Of a DNA stretch of 64,000 nt, positions 1 through 11,268 are shown piece after piece. Made by a program: the position numbers and the translations under genes. Numbering within the stretch: position 1 is the stretch's first letter; every line of letters begins with the position of its first letter. Source of the DNA: Phallus indusiatus (lineage: Eukaryota > Basidiomycota > Agaricomycetes > Phallales > Phallaceae); assembly GCA_027605045.1 (NCBI GenBank), contig JAQFWX010000023.1, forward strand, positions 558,001-622,000, read 5' to 3'. A model generated the notes under the pieces. It saw nothing but the letters and a program-made list of their open reading frames with translations, ran no database searches and was not told the DNA's origin.

Positions 1-988
1 AATGAAAAAGCGATCAGAGAAAACTTAGATCTGAGGTTCCAATTTAGCCAGGGTATTTTGTCTTCGTGAAATGAGCTTACTTCCAGATATATTGCACCTA
101 TTCGAATACATAGGCATTAAACAAAGACATGAAATTGAAACATAAAAGTACCTCTCTGTCAAATACCAATAGGATGTCCCAGAACAGCAGCGCGGAAGAG
201 GCGACTGTAACTTTGTGAGGCGAGATCAATTTACAGAAGCAGGTATGGACTGTTACCGATGTTGTAATTCACGGTATAAAGTTCGTTCGATATTCCGGGT
301 AGAGCTGCTGCTGGGATTCCAAAAAAACCACCGTTATTCATTGCGGTTTGATTCATTCCGCTGAGGGGAAGCAGGGGGAAGACTGGGGAAGCGAGCGGAG
401 GACGTCAAAAAGAAGGCAGGGGGGATTAACAGCTGTCATGTGTTGTTCTTCTTCTTTAATAAATTTAGTGTCAGACAACGAATCTCACGTGCACTTCCGC
501 ATTATTGAATCTTCCAAGAATTGTTGGGAAGCTCTCTCGAAACACGCATCTTACCACTTCTAAGGCGAATGATCGCGATATCGCCATGAATTAGCAGATA
601 TCATTGGGAGATATTCATCGGCATACTTTAAGCCAAACATCCAACCAGTATGGTAGCTTCGCAAATATTTCAAGTTGATCTAGTCAGATGGAATGTTGCA
701 CTTCTCAATAATGAGAAAAAAAGAAGCAATATAACACGCCGGTGTTGCAGATTTAGAAGTACCAACAGCCCACCAGATTGATATTACCTGGCAAACTGAT
801 TTCATTGCAATTTGAAAAACGTGAATCATAATGCCATGGAATCAGTTTTCAAAGAGCAGCGCTGGTTCGTGCCGAGCCTAGCACCGCACTGCCGGCACAC
901 TGATATTCGCGGAGACAATTTGCTGGATCCCCTCAACTTGAACACATTGCATTTCGCCCAGATAGATTGTTCATCAATTTCGCTGTAG
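1..988. other. No gene recognised
   Basis: Short open frames occur on both strands but none has a recognisable motif or splice structure. A small purine-rich stretch lies near 365-425. It precedes an F-box relic and may hold upstream or unrelated sequence. I see nothing else that I can support. Confidence 0.5.
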
Positions 989-2030
989 ATGGATTTTACA
1001 AGATACTTTGATTTGCTCTCAGTTGAGCTAATTGAACAAATCTTGCTCAAAATCACTCGTCCATCCGACCTCTTATCACTCGCATCTGTCAGAAATCGGG
1101 GGCGGATTCCTGAGTATGTTGTATACCCCGTTCAAACGCTTGATTTTCTAGCGCCTAATTACATAATATGTAACTACTGTAAATTAGATTCCGCGACTCT
1201 TATTACTATTTTTGTCAGCATCAACCGAACGTAGATTGACCTCGATTATATCCCAGATTTTCTCGAATATTGCTTCTGTGCGTACCGATGGGATATTTGG
1301 GAACATCTCGAACAGCGACCGCTTGCTTGTTCCTGTGTCAAGCGTCTCGAACTCTCAATGGAGCACCCTCGCTGGCTCCACCACATTAGAGCACTCCAAG
1401 CCGGCTTTATGGAAAAGAATAGAATGTTTCCTCAATCACTCAGATCGGTAAAATTAGGTGATTACCATGGTGAACTTTCCATATACAAAAATGTCCAACC
1501 TGAACAAGATTGCCATCAATAACGACAAGAATGCGAATCAAGTGTCTTTACACGAATTCTTCGCCTTCTTGCGTGCGGTCTATAACGCCGGTTGTACAGT
1601 TGAAAATGTCGAATTCAGGCTATCGTTCGTCAATGCATCGATGATGCACGCCGACTTTGAACCTTCGCTCGCCAAGGCAGGGACTTCGCGCGCGTAGTAC
1701 AAGCTCCCGACTAACCAAAAGAATTTCTCCTAGGTTCTCTCCAACACCAATTGGCTACCTTCTATTACAATATGCCGACTGTTCCTGTCTTTTGGCCTAT
1801 TCGGTTCTGATCCTAGTCCTGGTCCAAGATTCAATTCTCATATCTCAAGCATTCTTTCCCAAATGAAGAACTTAACACATCTTCAGTTAATTACGTCCGA
1901 CTACCGATCATTTTTGCATGGTGATATTGTATCTAATTGGCCCAAACTGGAGTTTTTTTATCTTCGATGCGGTCCTCCACCTCTTTCCCCGTTTTCACCT
2001 CTTTCGACAGTTACTACGCGGCAAACCTAG
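989..2030 (+). pseudogene. Degenerate F-box/LRR-type gene
   Basis: The ATG at 989 opens a peptide with an F-box-like helix pair (LLSVELIEQILLKI, then SDLLSLASV, residues about 9-34), the usual SKP1-binding module of SCF ubiquitin ligase subunits. Further pieces with the flavour of agaricomycete F-box proteins follow in different frames: an IWEHLEQRPLACSCVKRLEL segment near 1290-1355, a VSLHEFFAFLRAVYNAG segment near 1540-1600, and a leucine-rich piece (MKNLTHLQLI, NWPKLEFFYL) from 1863 to 2030. The frame changes near 1500 and again after 1697 cannot all be explained by clean GT-AG introns, so I read it as a decayed gene. A multi-intron live gene is possible but less likely. Another F-box gene lies 3.6 kb downstream. 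Confidence 0.5.
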
Positions 2031-2529
2031 AACATGATTGGTTGTATGATTACCGAAGGCTTTGAGTTCTAGTAGCATACATTAGGTAGGACCGCTCGCC
2101 GTGAAGATTACCTGTACATTATACCCATACACGTTCCTGAAAAAGACCTAAGAACTTGTACTGAGTTAGTATGATCTTCAAGGACAACGGGCCCGGTACA
2201 AGGCAGAGATCTAAGAGACCAGCAGGAATCACCTGGAGCAAGATAATAGAACAATTCTGAGGGCTCGAATGTCGTCAATATCGATCATAAACACACGTAT
2301 AACCAATCACAAACAAAGAAATTATTATTTCATGATCCTTTCAAGAGCGAATAGTAGTCTCTTGATAAAAGTTGTTTATTAAACTTCCGTATTGTCACGT
2401 ACTTGTTATGTATATATCCTATATTCAACGCTGCCGACTTTGAACCCTGAAACGACCAATGATAAAACTACATCCCAAGTTTAGGAGCGAAAAAGGTGAA
2501 AAACGAGGATGCTATCTTGACGAACACCG

Positions 2530-3713
2530 TTAATTTGACATAAATGTTTCGCACTTAACCGCACTTACTATGGCTTGGAACAACGCAATTCCTACGAGCG
2601 CACCAAGCACTTTGGGCGGAACGCGCCTCTTCATTGGGTTGCTTGGGTATTCTTTTTCCGGTTTTCGCTGAAGTCTCAGTCCAGCAACGATGAACCCAAC
2701 GTGAAACCATGCTGCAAAAAACGAAACCAAACTAAAAACAAAAGAAGGTATTAATAACTTTGCGTTCGTATGATCCGGAAAGCATGATTTACTTGAATTT
2801 GACGATTCCAAAATCATGTACAACTTCTCCGAAAATGCTCAGGGCAGCAGCTGCATGAGCAAGAGTTCCGATTGCTAGTATTGGCTGTTGTCCATAGAGC
2901 AATAACATGGGCTAAGAGAAAGAGTGATTAAATACTTGAAACTAATCAATAGGGTGTGAACACGGTACCATCAAAGCATCACCAATTCCGCCCAATGCCG
3001 CGGTAAACCAATAGGCATATGCAATATTCTCCAAGACAACTGAAAAGATACAGTTTACTCAGCGTCAAAAGAAACACGCTTGTTGATTCTTACATATCAT
3101 AGTAAAGCCTACGAGACCGACGAAAAAAACGGCCCATAAACCTTGCGAGGAGGTCCATCCGATTAATAATGACCTAGGTTCACACCGTCATGACTATTGT
3201 AAGGAAAACGGGAGCGGAAACTCACATTATGGATATTTCAACCAGACTAAAACAGTCGGCATAATCGTTAATAACGTCCTTGGTAACATAACCCAAAGCT
3301 TACATATGAACAATTGCCTATTGATAACAACCTCAAACTGTTAATCCTCTCATTCGCAAGGAGTCTACTCACCATTACCAAAGTGCTCCTCGTCGTCTGA
3401 CCCGGAAAAACATACACAATGGTCGTAAATGCAGTGATACTGATGAACCATATAACGCAAAGGCGCTGATACGACCAATAGCACTTTCTACGCCACCAGT
3501 CCTCGTTTACGAGGAGAGCCATCACGGCGCCGACGAGGGGAGCACCAAACCCGAGTATGAAAAATGCGGCTCGGACTTGCGCTTCTCGGGGGGTAAGTCC
3601 ATCGATATAAGGATCTGTTTTTGTTTGAAGTTAACGTCGTGGTTGGAAAGCTGAGATAACATACCAGTTGGAGACGGAACAATGGTATCGTTGATAACTT
3701 TGATAGAGGGCAT
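2530..3713 (-). CDS. Uncharacterised multi-pass membrane protein, copy 1 (7 exons)
   Basis: The model is complement(join(2530..2731, 2793..2911, 2969..3039, 3094..3173, 3226..3278, 3373..3614, 3665..3713)), giving 271 residues with all phases consistent. The ATG at 3713 starts MPSIKVINDT. About seven hydrophobic segments can be seen: AFFILGFGAPLVGA, CVIWFISITAFTTIV, GLWAVFFVGLVGFTMI, IAYAYWFTAALGGIG, PILAIGTLAHAAAALSI, SFFAAWFHVGFIVAGL and KVLGALVGIALFQAIVSAV. A conserved NEDWWRR and a GLRLQRKPEKEYPSNPMKR loop lie on the polar faces. A paralogue with matching exon sizes sits at 57290-58584 on the same strand. I do not recognise the family. The seven-segment layout alone is not enough to call it a receptor or an opsin. 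Exon 3 (53 nt) is the least certain, because the paralogue does not conserve its acceptor. Confidence 0.75.
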
Positions 3714-5616
3714 CCTGGTAGTAGATTAAGTCTGTCGAGCTTGAGAAAGAGAAAAAGGCACAAACCTTAAGAGCGACCCTCAGCGAATTTATAAGATTAG
3801 AGTTTGAGAGTCTAAGACATATCAAGGGCGCTAGCAAGGCGAGTGTTCATCGCAATCGTGCCTAAACAGTACACCTCTCCTCGCGGCCCCTCATTTATTA
3901 AAGTTTGTGGATATTGAAAGTGCCAAAGCGCCTCATCATGCATCATGTATCACCGACTGAAATGCCGTCACGGTGTCTTGGTTCCAACGATTCCCTTACT
4001 AGCGGCCTTTACATTTTAGGAAAAGTTTGTTCTGTTTACCCAAAGCAGTGGAATTGGCACAATGTCAGGACCATTTACTTCGAGTCTAATGTCAATCTCA
4101 CCGGAAAGACTTGCAAATCTGCACGCGGGAACCTTTTCAAGGTGAATTGACAGGGACAATTGCTGGCGCTGTACCATTGGGTCTTTCAGCATTTCGATTA
4201 AGGCAAGGAAGTTTCGGGGCTTTCTTACCTTGCGAAAAACCCGTCTATCCGATATTATAAACGTCGCTGCATGGTTTTCATTTTACCACTTTATCGTTAC
4301 TCTTTGATTTGAAATAACTCATTCAAGGACTCCTTGTTTTTCAACTTGAAGCATTTTGTCAAGATCATGGTATAATATCTGTAATTGCCTCTGCAAACTT
4401 TGCGATTCGTACATATCTGTAACAATAAAATTTGATTGTAACCATCAACGGATAAGGAACAACAGTCACCTTACGACTCGTGCAGTGCACATCAAATGTC
4501 AGACGGAGAGTTCGAAATCTGAATATGTATACATTTTGTCATCTTTGTTTTCAAAAAAAAAAACAACTTAGATTGAACTGCGTGTGTTCTTGTCCGGTAC
4601 TAGTATCGAAAGGAAACACGTTAGAGAAGGTCCGAGCGGAATGCGAGTCAGACGCGTACGGAATTCAAACGTTTCAAACTCAGGCTGCCAAGGCACTCAG
4701 CTCTGATATGACTTTAACTAGTTGCTAAATAGTAATAGGAGCTATTTTTGATAACAATTTGAAAAAGGCTACATATAAACATTTCAATTAAAAATAAATC
4801 GTTGCTTTACTCGACAATAACCCTACATTGTACGAAACCCCATAACTTAACTATTTGTCACGAGCAGCTTTAGTTGAATGATAAGATCATCAGAGAATTC
4901 AACTTGTGTCGGGGTGTTCAGAGGAATTGGCCGCTAAGATCGTACTTAATCGTATTGAGAATCAGTAGCTTCAAATCAGCAACTCGCGCGTAAACACCGG
5001 GCCGGTGCTGGTCGACCTTCAAGTGTGTGTATGGTTTCGTTATTACCGATCGGTCTCCATTATCGAAGGCAGTCCTTTCGTTAGCGGGCTCGTTGTTTAA
5101 GGCATATGTTTTGAGTCCTTTGAGCAGATTACATTGGATCCGACTGACTTTGCGCTCGGTCCGGTGAGGTGATGCGAGTGCGTGTGAGACAGCAAGTACA
5201 ACGCCGATAATCTGAATGTCAGATCCCTTGGAGTAGATTCGTCAACCCGGATGTCGTATGGCAGCAAAAATGAGTGAAAGGGTGCACTGAGTGGCATGAG
5301 AACAACGTTGGGAAATCTGAGTCGGAACGTTGCCGCGTTACTTTTGTGACGAACACGCTTTCAAAGTCCGACATTACCCCAGCCACATGTCGACCATAAT
5401 ACTGCCAAGCACTGCTGTTTTCGCAGTTGCGTTGTCCATACAGGGCCCGGAGTCAAGTCAACGTTTTGGAAGATTACGGTAGTTCACCCAAGATATCAGT
5501 AGCATGTCCATGTCACCGGCGAAATCTATCGGCTGTACGTAATGTGTTCCCTACACCGTAAACCTTGAACTATTGGCTCAGTTCTTTCATCTTTGACAGC
5601 CTGTGTGAATAATGAA
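3714..5616. other. Intergenic region between membrane-protein gene and F-box gene
   Basis: The part next to 3713 should hold the promoter of the minus-strand membrane gene. A dispersed repeat lies at about 4661-4870 and is listed separately. Small open frames are present on both strands but I recognise no gene. Confidence 0.5.
4661..4870. repeat. Dispersed repeat shared with 56892-57100
   Basis: The stretch beginning GAATTCAAAC aligns along about 200 bp with 56892-57100 in the same orientation. Shared blocks include CTCAGGC(T/C)GCCAAGGCAC, TAATAGGAG/TGATAGGAG, CAATTTGAAAA(A)GGCT and TACTC(G/A)(A/T)CAAT. In the other copy the repeat is the immediate 3' flank of a membrane-protein gene. Here it lies about 950 bp 5' of the homologous gene, so it may be the 3' flank of a lost third gene copy. 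Confidence 0.6.
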
Positions 5617-7341
5617 ATGCAGTTATCGAACGATTGGTCGCTTTCATCTGATTCGGAAAAGTCCGTATTGCGATCAACCAACAAAAAGATTTCTCTACGA
5701 GAGCCTGGGAAGTCCACACTACAGCATGAGCTTGACCAGCTGAATAACGAGTCAGAAGTACTTAAAAACCTACGAGCCAACATCGAATCTCGAACAGCTC
5801 CAATTTGGATGCTTCCCAACGAGGTGTTATCTCACATTTTCGAATTGGGTGCTTCGGACCAAGAGAAACCAAATGACTCGTCTCCCAGCGACTATCTTGA
5901 CTTCCAGACTCTTGTTTCGCACGTATCTCGTCGGTTTAGAGATGTCGCCATAAAGACGCCAACTTTATGGTCAACGATTCATGTCTTAGTCCTTGCAAAA
6001 CCACGCCTGGACTACCTTAAAACATGCCTCAACCGGTCGAGCCCTCTTCCTTTCAGCATACGTCTAGAGTATGAAGATGAAGATTTTTTCGATTACCCTT
6101 CAGGAGATCCAAATTTCGTCATTGCCGCTCAAATTATGACTCTCGTAAAGAATAACATGTACCGGTTGGAGCGGTTTATGGCGAGGCTCTGTACCTTCAG
6201 ATCATTGCATCGTGTCATGCAATTCCTAAATGAACCAGCCCCTCAATTAAGGGCACTGGAGCTATATGAGGCTGATTGCGAACAAACTTTCAACGAAGAT
6301 ACGACACTCATTCCACCACAAAACCTCCATATTCCTCTCGCGCTCTTCGATGGCCAGGTGCCCAAACTAACCAAAGTAATCCTCGGCGGAGTCCATGTTG
6401 CATGGTCGCAATGTAATTTCAAGAATCTGACTGTGCTCAACCTTGGTTATCATATCAAACACGTAAGGCCGACGTATCAGGAGCTCTATACCATCATAAA
6501 GGATTCGCCGTCGTTACGAGAATTGAGTCTACAAGGCTCAGCACCATTGCTGTCGGAGGAGGTTACAGATTCCAGCCTTTATGCGCCCTTTATACTAGAC
6601 TCATTAAAAAAACTACGAGTATCGGACATCTCGTCGGACTACTCCTCAATACTAGTATCTCTCCTCCATGCCCCCAACCTCAAGTTTCTAATCCTCTCCA
6701 AACTGTATACGAATGACTTTTCAAGCCTGTTCGATCGGATAGCAGGACCTCCCGCGCTTTTCCCAAACCTGGTTTCGTTAAAGCTAGTATCCATCAAAGC
6801 AAGCGATGCGTCAGCAGTAAGACTCTTACGTGCACATCCTAGGTTAGAATGGCTGGGATTGTACGCTTTTCACGGATGTCCTCGATGGGTTACCTTACTA
6901 GAAGGTCGAGATTCCTCAAGAGACACAGACTCTGCAAAGCACCTATGTCCCACTCTCAAATGTCTACGCTGCGTTGAAATCGACCTGGATGAAATTAATG
7001 ATACATTGATTAGACGCCAAAAAGCAAACATACCCCTTCCGAGACTTGAACTGCATAGGGACAAAGAAAACTCTTCCAGCCGAACTTCAGCTTTACAGTG
7101 GCTTGAACAAAACGTGGACGTCAAGTTCATAGATCCTTCGGATTATGACTCGGACGATGAATGCCTAAGTGACGGGACAGACTCGGTCTCCGAAGGTTCT
7201 ACTACCTTCCATTATTCCAATTTCTCGGATGGATTAGACTACGACGATGAGGAAGAAGAAGAAGATTATGACTATGACTATGACGACGAGGACGAGGATG
7301 TAGATTATGAAGATGAGGACGAGGATGATTACGGTGATTGA
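5617..7341 (+). CDS. F-box protein with coiled coil and very acidic C-terminus
   Basis: A single open frame of 574 residues starts at the first in-frame ATG (5617). A heptad-like helix (LQHELDQLNNESEVLKNLRA, residues about 35-54) is followed directly by an F-box (APIWMLPNEVLSHIFELG, about 61-78), then HVSRRFRDVAIKTPTLWSTI. This layout is common in agaricomycete F-box proteins that serve as substrate receptors of SCF ubiquitin ligases. The middle shows irregular leucine-rich segments such as LRALELYE, LTVLNLGYHI and LRELSLQG. The last 60-70 residues are almost all Asp, Glu and Tyr, encoded by GAT/GAC/GAG runs at 7225-7335. No intron is needed. The function is inferred from the family and the substrate is unknown. 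An upstream non-coding exon cannot be excluded. Confidence 0.85.
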   Translation: MQLSNDWSLSSDSEKSVLRSTNKKISLREPGKSTLQHELDQLNNESEVLKNLRANIESRTAPIWMLPNEVLSHIFELGASDQEKPNDSSPSDYLDFQTLVSHVSRRFRDVAIKTPTLWSTIHVLVLAKPRLDYLKTCLNRSSPLPFSIRLEYEDEDFFDYPSGDPNFVIAAQIMTLVKNNMYRLERFMARLCTFRSLHRVMQFLNEPAPQLRALELYEADCEQTFNEDTTLIPPQNLHIPLALFDGQVPKLTKVILGGVHVAWSQCNFKNLTVLNLGYHIKHVRPTYQELYTIIKDSPSLRELSLQGSAPLLSEEVTDSSLYAPFILDSLKKLRVSDISSDYSSILVSLLHAPNLKFLILSKLYTNDFSSLFDRIAGPPALFPNLVSLKLVSIKASDASAVRLLRAHPRLEWLGLYAFHGCPRWVTLLEGRDSSRDTDSAKHLCPTLKCLRCVEIDLDEINDTLIRRQKANIPLPRLELHRDKENSSSRTSALQWLEQNVDVKFIDPSDYDSDDECLSDGTDSVSEGSTTFHYSNFSDGLDYDDEEEEEDYDYDYDDEDEDVDYEDEDEDDYGD

Positions 7342-7959
7342 ATAGAAAACCACTTTTGAGAATGTTTTCATTTGACCCATCCTTGGTGTACATACATGAC
7401 CGTTGTTCAATATGATATACTATAGGAAAAGTAATATGATACGCTATTTAAAGGTGAATACTACTATTTAATAATACATAATATACCATATGATGTTCTG
7501 CTTTAGTAGACGAGTATATGATGTCCGATCGACACCTAGTGAATATTAGGGTTGGCGTGGATTCATTGAATCCATAGAATACAGAGGTCTGCTTGGAACG
7601 ACGCTGGAGATCCGGCGGGCATTGACTCTGTTGAAGCGGAACCAGCCGAGAGGAACTTTCGCTCGCTTTCAGTCGCTACGCGCTAAAGCACCGAAGTCAC
7701 ATCTTGATTCCCATTAACTCTGTTCCATGTACACACAAACAGCTTATCATCTTATTATCCTTTGTTGCCAGCTTAACCCATTCGTTTTCACGACTAGAAT
7801 CATTTGCGATATGATATAAACAATAACAATTATATTTCATCAATTCGATATGCCTATCCGAAAAGAAGAATAACGACCAATATCATACGAAACTGCAGAA
7901 CAAGCTGTTGTCACACTATCAACTGTGGCGGAAAAAGTAGAAAAGTAACATAAAGCCGA
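7342..7959. other. Convergent intergenic region
   Basis: This is the 3' flank of the F-box gene (plus) and of the GMC pseudogene (minus). It is AT-rich with a run of ATAT and AATAC motifs at 7410-7500. I see no gene or clear repeat. Confidence 0.5.
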
Positions 7960-9732
7960 TTATACAGTGAAACCTGGGAAAGACTGATTAATTGGATGGA
8001 GTAACTGGGGCAAGGTGATAAGGACGACCGAGGTCAAGGTGTGTGTTGGGTTTGCTGGCGTGCTGTATGGAAACACTGACAAATCACTAATGTAGAGATT
8101 GTCCAGACCCTTGAATTTCAAATCAGAGTCCACGACACCATTGAAGTTCCTCTACTCGTTGGTCCGAAGAACTGTTTACGGTGGGCATATGCATCGTACC
8201 TACTTCATGGGCGTAGGTACCGGGACCTAAGAGTGTCGGTCGGGGTGCTGGATGACCAGGGTCGCTGAAGTTCGTCCCGGAAACCAAAGACAAAACTGCA
8301 TCACGAACCTTCGTGCAAAGAACCTGCAGCTCCTCTTGACTTGTCTCGTCAGTGTACGTCTGGGCGCGTTGGAAGCGGATGGTGGGTGGGATAGTCGCAT
8401 CTTCAATGACGTGGTTATCTTCGTTGAGGTGAGCACCAAACTTGAGGAACACAGAAACGGTATTGAAATTCTTCTGTTTGATCGCCTTCCTTCCTTCCTC
8501 AAGAGGTAAATGTTTCCCTTCGTGGTCATAGAATTGATGAATGCTGACGTTGGTACTTCCAGTCAAGAAGAAGTTGTAGTTGACCGTGATGCTGAGCAAC
8601 GCGTTGACTTGATAAGAGTCTGGAAAAGCATAGGACTGTGCGTGAATTTGGTATGCTTCTCGGGGTCTGGATGAACCTGTTGGGCTACGCGCCATGCATA
8701 CGCGGCATGATCAATGAGACCTTGTCCGACCTTGGGTCGATAGAGCTTGAGACCGCTGCGTAACGCGATGTCGGCGGTGGGACGTGTAGCCGCGGAAAGG
8801 ACTACTGTAGTATTTCCTGTCACCGGGAGGTGGTAAACTCGGGATTCTGAGGGACTGGGGGTGTAGCGAACGGCTATATGACGAACGACCCTGGACAGAA
8901 CGACATTATCATCAGCATTACTGACGCTTTGTATCGTTTTAGAAATGAACGTCTTACTTGGTAACATCCTCTTCAGGTTTGGGCACATCGAAATACAGAA
9001 CGTCGGCGTCCAATAGAACAGTAAGGTATCGATCCCGTGCATATATCCGGTTCAAAAGGGCTGTCGTCGCGCTCCAAGCACCTTATGCGAAGACATACGG
9101 AGAAGGAGAATCGAATTGGATAGCCACAGGGCCGACCTTGAAACCCTGTTCCTTGTCAATAATATCAGAGTGGAGCTCGCTGCTGATCTTCTCTACGGAT
9201 TCTTCAAGGACGTCGGCGGGGATGGTCCCATTCGGGTAGTAAAAGTCGGGATTGTCCTTCTGAGAGCCATTAGTCAAAAGTTTGAAAGACAGGTCGAAAT
9301 ATTTGCTCTTCAATTCATTTGCCACAGCAGCTGGGAAATGATCCCTGAGGGTGAAGTCGTCCGCACGGGGAATCCAGAGACCCCATACGTTCGTCTTGCC
9401 TCCAAGAGTGAGGAAAGGACCGCCCACGAAGGTTTCGGAGTCAGGTGTGGTTTGGACGGGGTGATGAAGATTGTTGAAAATGGTTTCGTTCCCCTCCGGA
9501 GAATCATCTTCGCCTCTTGCAAAGCTGGACGGATGGTATTGACGACATGAGTGGACCAAGTAGCACGACCTTTCTCGAGAAGTGGGACTTTCTTCTTACG
9601 AGCGGCAAGTTGGTCAGCTAGAACACCGCCACCGATACCACTTCCGACGATGATGTAGTCGAAAGCTCCGATGGCGCAGAGTTGGCGCACAGTCTCCATG
9701 TCGGAGGAAATAAAACCCTTCAAGTCAGTCAT
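7960..9732 (-). pseudogene. GMC-type FAD oxidoreductase, disrupted
   Basis: The ATG at 9732 starts a protein with the FAD-binding GxGxxG motif (FDYIIVGSGIGGGVLADQLA). The frame later carries TLGGKTNVWGLWIPR, RVYHLPVTGNTTVVLSAATR, the C-terminal HEVGTMHMP segment and NLYISDLSVFPYSTPANPTH. These are the hallmarks of glucose-methanol-choline oxidoreductases, flavoenzymes that oxidise sugars or alcohols. The gene ends at 7960. One clean intron is at 8891-8957. The reading frame is broken by a shift near 9530, an in-frame TAA at about 9083 where the family has a Lys codon (FA-stop-GAWSA), a shift near 8640-8690 and another near 8150. With four lesions I call it a pseudogene. Sequencing error could explain one or two of them. 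No secretion signal is apparent at the start. Confidence 0.8.
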
Positions 9733-11187
9733 TGTTTAACAAAAAATATTGCGCTCTAATGAGATGCAAATCAGCAATGTGTCGAAGTGGAGTGAGAAGA
9801 CGCACGAAAGCTAGAACTCGAGAATGAGTATGGGGTGCCAGTGATTTTCTTTGCTGGTTAATTTCCTCTCATTTTACGAGCTCGAATGCTGTATGTCTTC
9901 ATCGAAAAATCTTTACTTTTGATAAAAATAGATGAACTTGCACTACTGAGTTGGTTTTTCCCATGAGTGTTACCCTTAGCGTTAATTGCTCCAATGATAA
10001 ACGCGCCGTGTTATTCTGCGTGAGATAGAAGTCTGTTAGCATCTTCGGGTCTGTCGTGGGTCCGTCATCCGACAGTATACTGCACAGGAGTACGTGGTCC
10101 GCTTAGCAGCATGTGGCCCGCTCAGGAGTGTGGCCCGCTTAGAAGTACAGAAGGCAGGATGAAAGTTGTAGCACCCTTCGAAAAGGAGAAAGATAATAAA
10201 CGGGGAGATATTTCAAGTGTGATTTTAAGAACATGGAATAGGTGATATGTTACATGTGTGTGTACTGTGTGAATCTTGCGAGTCTCAGAGAGCCTCCCTA
10301 GCCCATGTGCTGAGTGTCAAGTGAGACCTTTCCTTTGTCCTTGTTGTTCTCGCTCGGTTACATAGCAGCAATAGGAGGTTAATTTGCACAAAACATTAAA
10401 AGTAATTTGAATGTAGCATTACTGAAACTTCGTAATACTCGCGCGATAAAAAATGGGAGGCTTTCGGTATTTGTCAGACCAGCCTGAGGGAAGAACAAGC
10501 ACTGACTGCTATGCAATTCGTGATATTAACGCTCATAGTGGGTACCAAGAAAACAGCTAAGATCGGATTTTGCATCGATAGACTAATTTCGAACACGAGA
10601 AAGAGTCGTGTCTCAACACGCACCGAAACTGTTCGACATCTAGTATTGATCGTCCGAATGAGATCAGTCCGCCTTTCAGGTTGTGTCGATGTTTGATTAA
10701 ACTCGGCGTACGGAAAATCAAAAAGCGGGATCCGACTTCGGTTGTTCACTGCCAAATTGGGATGGATTTGATACCTCCGAGAAATATCCGTGAGCGTAAA
10801 AGGGTCGGTGCTGAAACCACGTTCGTTTAGCTAAGTCAGCTCGGTATTTTGATAGGCTGTTGCCTAGCTTCTATTTCTTGGGAAAGGAACCAGTAAAACA
10901 TCAGTGCTGTCTTGGGAACGCGTTACTCAAACAGTCTCCCTAAGCCTACCTTACATGAGCGGAGCGCTGCAGTCAACTTTCTATCGGCGGTTCAACAATG
11001 TAACCCTAAAAGTCTTGGAATGAAGTGTGTTTTAGTCAGATACAATGCTGTTGAGAGAAGTTATCGGGATTTCAAGCTTTGATGGCGACTCGCAATTGTG
11101 ATATTCTCGTATATCCGCTCGTTGTAGAGAAACGCCCGATAGCTGCGTCAGTGCTCAAGCCAGACGATCCTCCATGTCGTGTTTCTC
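9733..11187. other. Intergenic region with no recognised gene
   Basis: It lies between the 5' end of the minus-strand GMC pseudogene and the promoter of the aminotransferase gene. Apart from a three-unit tandem repeat at 10094-10146, I see only AT-rich spacer and short chance frames. Confidence 0.5.
10094..10146. repeat. Three-unit tandem repeat, about 18 bp
   Basis: Three consecutive units of the form GTGG(T/C)CCGCT(T/C)AG(C/G/A)AG follow each other at about 18-bp spacing. There are few differences between units. No function is apparent. Confidence 0.6.
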
Positions 11188-11194
11188 TATAAAA
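11188..11194 (+). promoter_or_regulatory. TATA box of the aminotransferase gene
   Basis: TATAAAA lies 75 bp before the ATG at 11269. The leader between them is rich in CA and CTTCA stretches (ACTTCATCACCTTCACTTAC), and the start context is CACACAATGC, typical of expressed fungal genes. Confidence 0.7.
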
Positions 11195-11268
11195 GAAGCT
11201 CAAAACTAGACAGTAACTTCATCACCTTCACTTACAAGACTTCAACAGTCCGATAATTCACTCACACA

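Noticed and set aside
2530..3713. Opsin or G-protein-coupled receptor
   Set aside because: Seven hydrophobic segments but no retinal lysine context or known receptor motif; left as unknown.
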